DNA from: Leucobacter rhizosphaerae
GTDB lineage: Bacteria > Actinomycetota > Actinomycetes > Actinomycetales > Microbacteriaceae
Direction: 5' to 3'
Assembly: GCF_022919175.1 (NCBI RefSeq)
Contig: NZ_CP095043.1
Coordinates: 806,001 to 870,000 of the forward strand
Length of the DNA stretch: 64,000 nucleotides
The notes beneath the pieces are model-generated. The model did no database searches. It had not been told where the DNA came from and worked only from the letters and a program-made list of their open reading frames with translations. This document shows, one piece after another, positions 18,660 through 26,036 of the stretch; within the stretch, counting starts at the first letter, position 1; each line of letters starts with the position of its first letter. The position numbers were made by a program, and so were the translations under genes.

Positions 18660-18740
18660 ACCACCACCTTGCCAGCGCCGGAGCCCATTCGCAATGTGCG
18701 CCGCAGCGGCGCGCATCCCTCACCGGCGAGGTTTGTTCCG

Positions 18741-18752
18741 TAGACTCTCGTC
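18741..18752 (+). promoter_or_regulatory. -10 box of leaderless kinase transcript
   Basis: TAGACT (18741-18746) lies exactly 6 nt before the GTG start at 18753. No ribosome site is visible. Same architecture as at 17196 and 29595. Confidence 0.6.
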
Positions 18753-20699
18753 GTGACTTCTGCGCCAACGGACCCTCTGATCGGGCAAACGCTCGATGGA
18801 CGGTACCTGATCCGGTCGCGCATCGCGCGCGGCGGCATGGCGATGGTCTATCTCGCGAACGACCTGCGGCTCGAGCGACGTGTCGCGGTCAAGGTGATGC
18901 ACGAGCATCTCGCCGAGGACGAGAACTTCACCCGGCGCTTCGAGCAGGAGGCGCGGAGCGCCGCGCGGCTCGCGCACCCGAACCTCGTCAACGTGTTCGA
19001 TCAGGGCCACGACGCGGGGCGCACGTACCTGGTCATGGAGTACCTGCCGAGCATCACCCTGCGCGACCTCCTGAAGCAGCAGCAGCGCCTCACGCTCGAT
19101 CAGTCCCTGGAGATCGGCGAGGCCGTGCTGTCAGGGCTCTCCGCGGCGCACCACGCGGGCATCGTGCACCGCGACCTGAAGCCCGAGAACGTCATGCTCG
19201 CCGACGACGGCCGGATCAAACTCGGGGACTTCGGCCTCGCCCGCGCGGTGAGCGCCAACACGACGACCGGCCAGGCGCTGCTCGGCACGATCGCGTACCT
19301 CTCCCCCGAGCTCGTCACCCGCGGCGTGGCGGATGCCCGGAGCGACCTCTACGCCTTCGGCATCATGATGTACGAGATGCTCACCGGCGCGCAGCCGTTC
19401 ACGGGTGAGCAGCCCATGCAGATCGCCTACCAGCACGCCCACTCAGAGGTGCCGGTGCCCTCGCTGGTGAGCAGCGAGGCGACCCCCGAGCTCGACGAGC
19501 TCGTGCGCTGGACCACCCAGCGGGAACCCGATCAGCGCCCGCGCGACGCCGGCGAGGCGCTCGAGTACCTGTCGTCGATCCGGCATGGTGCACTGCCCCC
19601 GGGTGCGACCCGGGTGCTGCCCGCGCCGCTCCCCGACGGCCCCTCGCTCACGCCGTCGACGACCGTGCTCGACGGCGCGCAGCGTGATCTGCTCGCCGCG
19701 GGATCCGAGGGCCCACAGGCGACCGACGATCTTGGCGCCTCCCCCGTCGTGGCGGCGTCCGCCATCGCGGACGCGGCGTCGACGGGACGGCGCCGCGCGA
19801 CCCGCGGCCGGATCGTGGCCGCGGTCGTCGTGCTGGCCGTGCTGCTCGCGGGTGGCCTCGGGTGGTGGTTCGGGCAGGGCCCGGGATCCCAGGTCGGGGT
19901 CCCGCAGGTCGCCGGTCTCGAGATGGACGCCGCGCGCGCGACCCTCGCCTCGCACGACCTCGACGCGACCGTGGTCGAGTGCTCGAGCCTCGACGTCGCC
20001 GCGGGCCTCGCCGTCAGCACGGACCCAGCCGCCGGCGAGCGCCTCGACCGGGGCAGCACCGTGGAGCTCTGCCAGTCCACCGGCCCGGAGATGATCGCGG
20101 TGCCCACCATCGTGGGGCTCACGCTCGACGAGGCGAAGCGGGTCATCGCGGCTGAGGGCTTCACGTTCGGCTCGGTGCTCGAGGAGCGCTTCTCCGACGT
20201 CGAGGCCGAAGCCGTGCTCGCCGCGCTGGGCGCCGACGGCGAGGCGCTCGGCGACGTCTACCCCGAGCAGGGCACGATTGACCTGATCGTCTCGGCCGGC
20301 GCGCTGCCGGACGTCACCGGATTGCCCGTCGCCGAGGCGACCGCCGCGCTCGAGGCGCGAGGGCTCGTGGTCGACCCCGCGCTCGGCACCGAGAGCCACC
20401 ACGCCGACATCCCCGCCGGGAGTGTGATCGCGCTCCTCCCGCAGACGGATCCGGTGCGACCGGGAGACGCCGTCGGACTCGACGTGTCGCTCGGCCCCGA
20501 GCTGTTCGAGGTCCCGAGTGTCAGCGGCCTCGGCCTCCAGGAGGCCATGGATGCCCTCACCGCGGCCGGCTTCGCCCCCTCGACGCTCGTGCCGGATCCG
20601 CTCCGCGGCTTTGCCGTCGCGACCGGTACGGACCCGGCGGCCGGTGATCGGGTGCCCGCGGGCACCGAGATCCGGGTGAAGAGCACGATCTCCCTGTAA
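18753..20699 (+). CDS. pknL: PASTA-domain Ser/Thr protein kinase, PknL type
   Basis: Membrane-anchored Hanks-type kinase of 648 aa. The cytoplasmic kinase domain (about 15-275) has the Gly loop RIARGGMAMVY, Lys47 in VAVKV, catalytic HRDLKPEN (Asp141) and DFG (Asp159), with a Thr-rich activation loop (TTT, 170-172). A linker and one membrane segment (about 353-374) lead to four extracellular PASTA repeats (about 380-648), which in this family bind peptidoglycan fragments or lipid II. Neighbours (polyprenyl synthetase, Rv2175c-like substrate, DAHP synthase) match the PknL locus of mycobacteria and corynebacteria; PknB-type loci look different. Likely substrates in the window are the Rv2175c-like protein and GarA (inference). 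Confidence 0.93.
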   Translation: MTSAPTDPLIGQTLDGRYLIRSRIARGGMAMVYLANDLRLERRVAVKVMHEHLAEDENFTRRFEQEARSAARLAHPNLVNVFDQGHDAGRTYLVMEYLPSITLRDLLKQQQRLTLDQSLEIGEAVLSGLSAAHHAGIVHRDLKPENVMLADDGRIKLGDFGLARAVSANTTTGQALLGTIAYLSPELVTRGVADARSDLYAFGIMMYEMLTGAQPFTGEQPMQIAYQHAHSEVPVPSLVSSEATPELDELVRWTTQREPDQRPRDAGEALEYLSSIRHGALPPGATRVLPAPLPDGPSLTPSTTVLDGAQRDLLAAGSEGPQATDDLGASPVVAASAIADAASTGRRRATRGRIVAAVVVLAVLLAGGLGWWFGQGPGSQVGVPQVAGLEMDAARATLASHDLDATVVECSSLDVAAGLAVSTDPAAGERLDRGSTVELCQSTGPEMIAVPTIVGLTLDEAKRVIAAEGFTFGSVLEERFSDVEAEAVLAALGADGEALGDVYPEQGTIDLIVSAGALPDVTGLPVAEATAALEARGLVVDPALGTESHHADIPAGSVIALLPQTDPVRPGDAVGLDVSLGPELFEVPSVSGLGLQEAMDALTAAGFAPSTLVPDPLRGFAVATGTDPAAGDRVPAGTEIRVKSTISL

Positions 20700-20700
20700 C

Positions 20701-20764
20701 GCGTCGAGCGGCCGGAACCCCTGGGGATCCCGACCGCTCGAGGCGGGGCCTCGCCGCTCGACGC
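20701..20764. terminator. Nested inverted repeats between convergent pknL and aroG
   Basis: GCGTCGAGCGG (20701-20711) pairs perfectly with CCGCTCGACGC (20754-20764); inner alternatives include CGAGCGG/CCGCTCG (20705-20711/20734-20740) and GAGGC/GCCTC (20740-20752). There is no T-run. It lies in the 71-bp space between two convergent stop codons, so a bidirectional terminator or 3' end stabiliser is likely. Confidence 0.5.
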
Positions 20765-20770
20765 CCGGCG

Positions 20771-22147
20771 TCAGTGGCGGAGCTGCTTCAGCTCCTCCGC
20801 GACCTGGAACGCGAGTTCCAACGACTGCATGTGGTTGAGCCGCGGGTCGCAGAGCGACTCGTAGCGCGTGGCGAGGGTCTCCTCGTCGATGTTCTCGGAC
20901 CCGCCGAGGCACTCGGTCACGTCGTCGCCCGTGAGCTCCACGTGGATGCCGCCGGGGAAAGTGCCGACCTCGCGGTGCGCCTCGAAGAAGCCGCGCAGCT
21001 CGTCCATCACGTCGTCGAAGCGGCGGGTCTTGTAGCCGTTCTCGGTCGTGATGCCGTTGCCGTGCATCGGGTCGGTGACCCACAGCGGCTGGGCACCGGC
21101 GTCGCGGACTCCCGCGAGCAGGCCCGGCAGCACATCGCGGATCTTGCCCGCGCCCATCCGGGTGATGAAGGTCAGGCGTCCCGGCTCCCGCTCGGGGTCC
21201 AGTGTGTCGATGAGACGCAGGGCGTCGTCCACCGTTGCGGTGGGCCCGAGCTTCACGCCGATCGGGTTGCGCACCCGGGAGAGGAAGTCGACGTGCGCGC
21301 CGTCGAGATCGCGCGTGCGCTCGCCGATCCAGAGCATGTGGCCCGACGTGTCGTACGGCAGCCCGGTGCGCGAGTCGACGCGCGTGAGCGGCCGCTCGTA
21401 GTCGAGCAGGAGCGCCTCGTGGCTGACGTAGAACTCGGTCTGCGTGAGTGCAGTGTGGTCGACACCGCACGCCTCCATGAACCGCAGCGCGCGGTCGATC
21501 TCCGCCGCCAGCGATTCGTAGCGCTGATTCGCCGGGTTCGCGACGAAGCCCTTGTTCCACTCATGCACCTGGCGCAGGTCTGCAAAGCCGCCCTGGGTGA
21601 AGGCGCGGATCAGGTTCAGGGTCGAGGCCGCGACGTGGTAGCCCTGGATCAGCCGCTCCGGGTTGACCGCGCGGGATTCGGGGGTGAAGTCGTAGCCGTT
21701 CACGAGGTCGCCGCGGTAGGCCGGCAACGTGACGCCGTCGCGGGTCTCCGTGTCGCTCGAGCGCGGCTTGGCGAACTGCCCTGCCATGCGCCCGACCTTG
21801 ATCACGGGCATCGAGGCGCCGTAGGTCAGCACGACGGCCATCTGCAGCAGGGTCTTCACCCGGTCGCGGATCTTGTCGGCGGTCGCCGCGGCGAACGTCT
21901 CGGCGCAGTCGCCGCCCTGCAGCAGGAATGCCTCGCCGCGGGCCGCGGCGGCCAGGCGGGTTCGAAGCTGATCCGCCTCGCCCGCGAAGACGAGCGGGGG
22001 CTGGGTGGAGAGCTCGGCTGAGGCGCGCGCGACCGCTGCGGGATCCGGCCAGGTCGGCTGCTGCTTCGCTTCGAGCGCACGATAGGCGTCGAGCCCCTCG
22101 AGCGCGCGACGGGCATCGATTCCGTGGGTCTGGCTCACCTTGGCCAC
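20771..22147 (-). CDS. aroG: Class II 3-deoxy-7-phosphoheptulonate (DAHP) synthase
   Basis: First enzyme of the shikimate pathway, condensing PEP and erythrose 4-phosphate. It has 458 aa from GTG 22147, preferred because AAAGGA lies 5 nt upstream; a longer form from GTG 22178-22180 would start inside a large dyad. Class II signatures are visible: LLQGGDCAETF, KPRSSDTE, TRMGAGKIRDVLPGLL, and WVTDPMHGNG. It is the second gene after plsC on this strand. A 31-bp palindromic structure sits just upstream of its ribosome site. Confidence 0.95.
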   Translation of the reverse strand: MAKVSQTHGIDARRALEGLDAYRALEAKQQPTWPDPAAVARASAELSTQPPLVFAGEADQLRTRLAAAARGEAFLLQGGDCAETFAAATADKIRDRVKTLLQMAVVLTYGASMPVIKVGRMAGQFAKPRSSDTETRDGVTLPAYRGDLVNGYDFTPESRAVNPERLIQGYHVAASTLNLIRAFTQGGFADLRQVHEWNKGFVANPANQRYESLAAEIDRALRFMEACGVDHTALTQTEFYVSHEALLLDYERPLTRVDSRTGLPYDTSGHMLWIGERTRDLDGAHVDFLSRVRNPIGVKLGPTATVDDALRLIDTLDPEREPGRLTFITRMGAGKIRDVLPGLLAGVRDAGAQPLWVTDPMHGNGITTENGYKTRRFDDVMDELRGFFEAHREVGTFPGGIHVELTGDDVTECLGGSENIDEETLATRYESLCDPRLNHMQSLELAFQVAEELKQLRH

Positions 22148-22170
22148 CTGGGTCCTTTGTTCACTCGGAT

Positions 22171-22201
22171 GGGGTTGCACTGCGATCGCAGCGGCAACCC
22201 C
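22171..22201. repeat. 31-bp dyad in the aroG leader
   Basis: Outer arms GGGGTTGC (22171-22178) and GCAACCCC (22194-22201) flank a perfect 10-bp palindrome TGCGATCGCA (22181-22190). It lies between the plsC stop and the aroG ribosome site. No T-run follows, so it is more likely an operator or mRNA structure than a terminator. Confidence 0.45.
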
Positions 22202-22221
22202 TCCAGCCTAGCGAAGGGAAG

Positions 22222-22902
22222 CTACGCCGTCGCCCGATTCCGAACGCTGGAAGCGTACACGTCGACGTACTCCTGGCCGCTGAGCTTCTGGATCTCCAGC
22301 ATGATCTCGTCCGTCACGCTCCGGAGCACGAAGCGATCCGCGCTCATGCCCGCGAAACGGCTGAAGTCGAGCGGCTGGCCGACGACCGTGCCGATGCGCC
22401 GGATCTTGGGGATCTTCGCACCGATCGGCATCGCCTTTTCGGTGTCGATCATGACGATCGGGACCACCGTCGCGCCGGATTCGAGCACCAACCGGGCCAC
22501 ACCCGTGCGACCGCGGTAGAGCCGCGCGTCGGGGCTCCGCGTGCCCTCGGGGTAGATCCCGAGCACCTCGCCCCGGTCCAGCACGCTCAGACCGGTGTTG
22601 AGCGATGCCTCCGAGGCCTTGCCGCCAGAGCGGTCGATCGGGAGCTGCCCGACGGCGAGCATGAAGCTCGCGACGAGGCGCCCCTTCAGGCCTTTGCCGG
22701 TGAAGTAGTCGCTCTTCGCGAGGAAGTAGACACGGCGGTCGAGCATCGTCGGCATGAAAAACGAGTCGATGACCGACAGGTGATTTCCCACAACAATCAC
22801 CGGCCCGGAGGTCGGAATGTTCTCGGCACCCTCCACCCAGGGTCGGAAGACGGTTTTGAGGAATGGCCCGATGATCAGGTGCTTAAAAAACCAGTACAAC
22901 AC
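22222..22902 (-). CDS. plsC: PlsC-family 1-acyl-glycerol-3-phosphate acyltransferase
   Basis: Membrane-associated acyltransferase making phosphatidic acid or a related acylated lipid. It has 226 aa with the catalytic HX4D motif NHLSVID (about 41-47) and the EGTRS motif near 119-123. The N-terminus is a hydrophobic helix. Start GTG 22902 has AGAGGAA about 8 nt upstream. Divergent from the acyl-CoA ligase gene (140 bp), a natural functional pair. The acyl acceptor cannot be fixed from sequence: phosphatidate synthesis is the default for the family, but paralogues with other roles exist. Confidence 0.9.
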   Translation of the reverse strand: MLYWFFKHLIIGPFLKTVFRPWVEGAENIPTSGPVIVVGNHLSVIDSFFMPTMLDRRVYFLAKSDYFTGKGLKGRLVASFMLAVGQLPIDRSGGKASEASLNTGLSVLDRGEVLGIYPEGTRSPDARLYRGRTGVARLVLESGATVVPIVMIDTEKAMPIGAKIPKIRRIGTVVGQPLDFSRFAGMSADRFVLRSVTDEIMLEIQKLSGQEYVDVYASSVRNRATA

Positions 22903-23042
22903 AGTGGCGATTTCCTCTCGACTTCGACCAGGATAGCCGAGCCGGGAGAACGCATGGCAATACGTATAGGCTGAAAGGACTGCCAGCGGGGTGTCGACAC
23001 TGCCGCCCCCGGTGACCGATACGAGGTATCAAAGGAGCTGCC

Positions 23043-24872
23043 ATGAATCTGTCAGAAATGCCGATCATGATCCCGCCCGTCCCCGAGGACAACATCACCG
23101 ACCTGCTCGAGCAGCGCGTCGAGGCCACCCCTGAGCGCGCGCTGTTCGCCGTGCCGCAGGGTGAGGGATGGCGGGACATCACCGCCGCGGACTTCCGCAC
23201 GCAGGTCGTGGCGCTGGCCAAGGGGTTCGTGGCGGCGGGCGTGCAGCCGGGCGACCGGATCGCGTTCATGTGCAAGACCAGCTACGAGTGGACCCTCGTC
23301 GACTTCGCGCTGCACTACGCCGGCGCGATCATGGTGCCGGTGTACGAGACCTCGTCGTCGATCCAGCTGCACTGGATCCTCGAGGACTCGGGCGCGCGGG
23401 GCATCCTGACGGAAACGGCCGAGCACGCGGAGCGCTTCGAGGAGATCCGGAGCGAGGTGCCGGCCGTCGAGCTCACCTGGCGACTGGACGAGGGGGCGCT
23501 CGAGCAGCTCAGCGCCAGCGGAACCGAGACCGGCGACGACGAGGTCGAGCGCCGCCGCAACCTCGCGGTCGGCAGCGACACGGCGACGCTCATCTACACC
23601 TCGGGATCGACGGGCCGCCCGAAGGGCTGCGTGCTCACGCACGCGAACTTCGTCGACCTCTCCCGCAATGCCGGCGCGGCGCTCACCCAGGTCGTGCATC
23701 AGCCGGGCTCCTCCACGCTGCTCTTCGTGACCCTCGCGCACGTCTTCGCCCGGTTCATCTCGGTGCTGTCCGTGCACGGCGGCGTCCGGGTCGGACACCA
23801 GGCCGACACGAGCCAGCTGCTGCCGGCGCTCGGCTCCTTCAAGCCGACGTTCCTGCTCGCGGTGCCCCGCGTCTTCGAGAAGGTCTACAACTCCGCGGAG
23901 CAGAAGACCGAGGCCGAGGGCAAGGGCAATATCTTCCGCGCCGCCGCCAAGGTCGCCGTCGAGCACTCAGAAGCGCTCGACGCCGGCAAGGTTCCGTTCA
24001 TGCTCGGGCTCAAGTTCAAGCTGTTCGACAAGCTGGTGTACGCGAAGCTGCGCGAGCGCCTCGGGGGTCGAGTGCAGTTCGCCGTCTCCGGCTCGGCGCC
24101 GCTCAGCCACTACCTCGGCCACTTCTACCGCAGCCTCGGGGTGAAGATCCTCGAGGGCTACGGACTGACCGAGACCACGGCCCCGGTCTCCGTGAACCTC
24201 CCCGACCACTTCAAGATCGGCACGGTCGGCCCGCCGCTTCCCGGCCACACCGTGCGCATCTCCGAGGACGGCGAGGTCGAGGTCAAGGGCATCGATGTGT
24301 TCAAGGAGTACTGGAACAACCCCGAGGCGACGCAGGCGGTCTTCACGGAGGACGGCTTCTTCCGCACGGGCGACCTCGGATCCCTCGACAGCGAGGGCTA
24401 CCTCACGATCACGGGGCGCAAGAAGGAGATCATCGTCACGGCCGGTGGCAAGAACGTCTCCCCCGCCGCGCTCGAGGATCCCATCCGCGCGAACACGATC
24501 ATCGGGCAGGTCGTGGTGGTCGGTGATCAGAAGCCGTTCATCGCGGCGCTCGTCACGCTCGACTCGGAGATGCTCCCCGCGTGGCTCAACAACCACGGCG
24601 AGGACGCGAACATGACGCTCGAGGAGGCCGCGACGCACCCGAAGGTGCTCGCGGAGGTCCAGAGTGCGATCGACGCGGGCAACGCCCAGGTGTCGCGCGC
24701 CGAATCGATCCGCAAGTTCGTGATCCTGCCCACCGAGTTCATCGAGGCGAACGGGCACCTGACGCCGAAGATGAGCATCAAGCGCGACAACATCCTCCGT
24801 GACTTCTCGCGCGAGATCAGTGCGCTCTACGGCGACAACCCGCAGACCGAATCGGTTCGGACTCCGCGCTAG
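23043..24872 (+). CDS. fadD: Long-chain fatty acid-CoA ligase (FadD15-like)
   Basis: AMP-forming ligase activating fatty acids to acyl-CoA. It has 609 aa: the P-loop motif YTSGSTGRPKG (185-195), the central YGLTETTAPVSV, FFRTGDLGSLDSEGYLTITGRKKEII and the C-terminal NGHLTPKMSIKR. Start ATG 23043 has AAAGGAG about 6 nt upstream. A TATAGGCT box at 22965-22972 is a plausible -10, giving a leader of about 65 nt. The same relative position holds fadD15 in mycobacteria. An unknown membrane protein follows 3 bp after the stop. Confidence 0.94.
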   Translation: MNLSEMPIMIPPVPEDNITDLLEQRVEATPERALFAVPQGEGWRDITAADFRTQVVALAKGFVAAGVQPGDRIAFMCKTSYEWTLVDFALHYAGAIMVPVYETSSSIQLHWILEDSGARGILTETAEHAERFEEIRSEVPAVELTWRLDEGALEQLSASGTETGDDEVERRRNLAVGSDTATLIYTSGSTGRPKGCVLTHANFVDLSRNAGAALTQVVHQPGSSTLLFVTLAHVFARFISVLSVHGGVRVGHQADTSQLLPALGSFKPTFLLAVPRVFEKVYNSAEQKTEAEGKGNIFRAAAKVAVEHSEALDAGKVPFMLGLKFKLFDKLVYAKLRERLGGRVQFAVSGSAPLSHYLGHFYRSLGVKILEGYGLTETTAPVSVNLPDHFKIGTVGPPLPGHTVRISEDGEVEVKGIDVFKEYWNNPEATQAVFTEDGFFRTGDLGSLDSEGYLTITGRKKEIIVTAGGKNVSPAALEDPIRANTIIGQVVVVGDQKPFIAALVTLDSEMLPAWLNNHGEDANMTLEEAATHPKVLAEVQSAIDAGNAQVSRAESIRKFVILPTEFIEANGHLTPKMSIKRDNILRDFSREISALYGDNPQTESVRTPR

Positions 24873-24875
24873 CGC

Positions 24876-25529
24876 ATGTCCAATCCGCAGGTCCCGCAGG
24901 TCCCGCAGGTCCCGCAGCAGCAATGGCTCCCCCCGCAGCCGCCCCCGAGGCGCGGTCTGCCGGGGTGGGCCATTGCGCTGATCGCCGTGATCGGGGGCGG
25001 CGCCCTGACGGTCCTGGCGTTCGGGTTCGGGGTGCTGATCTGGATCGCCTCGAACGTCCCGGGCCCCTCGAGCCCGACAGTGTCCCCGGTGCCGCCGTCA
25101 CCGAGCGCGCCGAGCGAGCCCCGTGGGGAGATGGACTACGACGAGGCCCCCGAGATGGGGCGCGACGGTGAAGCTACCGATGGCGACCGGGCCGACGAGT
25201 CCGCCTCCGCCCTCGCGACCCGCACTTCCGCGCTCTACGACCAGTACCTCGCGGCCTCCCGCAACGGCACGATCAGCGACCTGGTGCCCGGCGGCGACGC
25301 GGTCGACCCGAACTACTTCGCGGACTTCCTGTATCTGCTCGCCGACCTCAAGGGGGCGACCGCGTTCATGGGCAGCGGAGACGCGGCGGCGATCGCCGAG
25401 ATCGGCGCGGAGGTCGACGAACTCGAGCGCCGCTTCCTCGCGGGTGAGGATCTCGGCTCGTCCGTGAAGATCACGCGCTCCGACGGCAGCGTCTACGAGT
25501 CCGACGGGACGTACCGCCTGAAGGACTGA
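24876..25529 (+). CDS. Unknown proline-rich, membrane-anchored protein
   Basis: Not recognised. The 217 aa begin with a short proline/glutamine-rich cytoplasmic tail that includes three tandem CAGGTCCCG repeats (24888-24914, PQV units). One membrane segment (about 31-55) and a Pro/Ser-rich linker follow. The C-terminal domain (about 105-217) is predicted outside the membrane and mostly helical, with acidic stretches and no recognisable catalytic motif. No cysteine lipobox is seen, so it is not an obvious lipoprotein. It starts 3 bp after fadD and is probably co-transcribed; it converges on def with 7 bp between stops. Confidence 0.75.
   Translation: MSNPQVPQVPQVPQQQWLPPQPPPRRGLPGWAIALIAVIGGGALTVLAFGFGVLIWIASNVPGPSSPTVSPVPPSPSAPSEPRGEMDYDEAPEMGRDGEATDGDRADESASALATRTSALYDQYLAASRNGTISDLVPGGDAVDPNYFADFLYLLADLKGATAFMGSGDAAAIAEIGAEVDELERRFLAGEDLGSSVKITRSDGSVYESDGTYRLKD
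24888..24914 (+). repeat. Tandem CAGGTCCCG x3
   Basis: Three perfect 9-bp in-frame units at 24888, 24897 and 24906 encode repeated Gln-Val-Pro in the N-terminal tail of the unknown membrane protein. Slippage here would change tail length without a frameshift. Confidence 0.85.
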
Positions 25530-25536
25530 GGCAGCG

Positions 25537-26028
25537 TCAGAACCAGCGGGACGTGCGGATCTGGCGCATGGCCTCGCCCCGCTGCTCGCGGTCGAGCCGG
25601 GAGATGTAGAGCTTGCCGTCGAGGTGGTCGCACTCGTGCTGCAGCGCCTGCGCCAGCAGCCCCTCACCGGAGATCACGACCTCGTTGCCGTCGAGATCGG
25701 TGCCCGTGACGGTGGCGCGCGGGTAGCGCAGCACCTCGAACCAGAGGTCCGGCACCGACAGACAGCCCTCGCCCGTGGGCTGCGGCTCCCCCTCGAGCGC
25801 GACGATCTCGGGGTTCAGGACGTAGCTGATCCGCCCGTCGATGTTGAGGCTGAAGGCGCGCTGGGTGTGGCCGATCTGCGTCGCCGCGAGGCCGGCACGG
25901 CCGTCCATGTCGACCGTCTCGCACAGATCGTCGACGAGTGCGCGCACCCCGTCGTCGACCTCCGTGATGGGGTCGCAGACGGTGCGCAGCACCGGGTCTC
26001 CGAAGAGGCGGATGTCTCGGACGGCCAT
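25537..26028 (-). CDS. def: Peptide deformylase
   Basis: Metalloenzyme that removes the formyl group from new proteins. It has 163 aa with all three motifs: GLAATQIG (46-53), EGCLSVP (87-93; metal-binding Cys) and QHECDHLDG (130-138; metal-binding His pair and catalytic Glu). Start ATG 26028 has AGGAG about 7 nt upstream. It follows pyc with an 8-bp gap on the same strand. Confidence 0.97.
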   Translation of the reverse strand: MAVRDIRLFGDPVLRTVCDPITEVDDGVRALVDDLCETVDMDGRAGLAATQIGHTQRAFSLNIDGRISYVLNPEIVALEGEPQPTGEGCLSVPDLWFEVLRYPRATVTGTDLDGNEVVISGEGLLAQALQHECDHLDGKLYISRLDREQRGEAMRQIRTSRWF

Positions 26029-26036
26029 GCGGGCTC

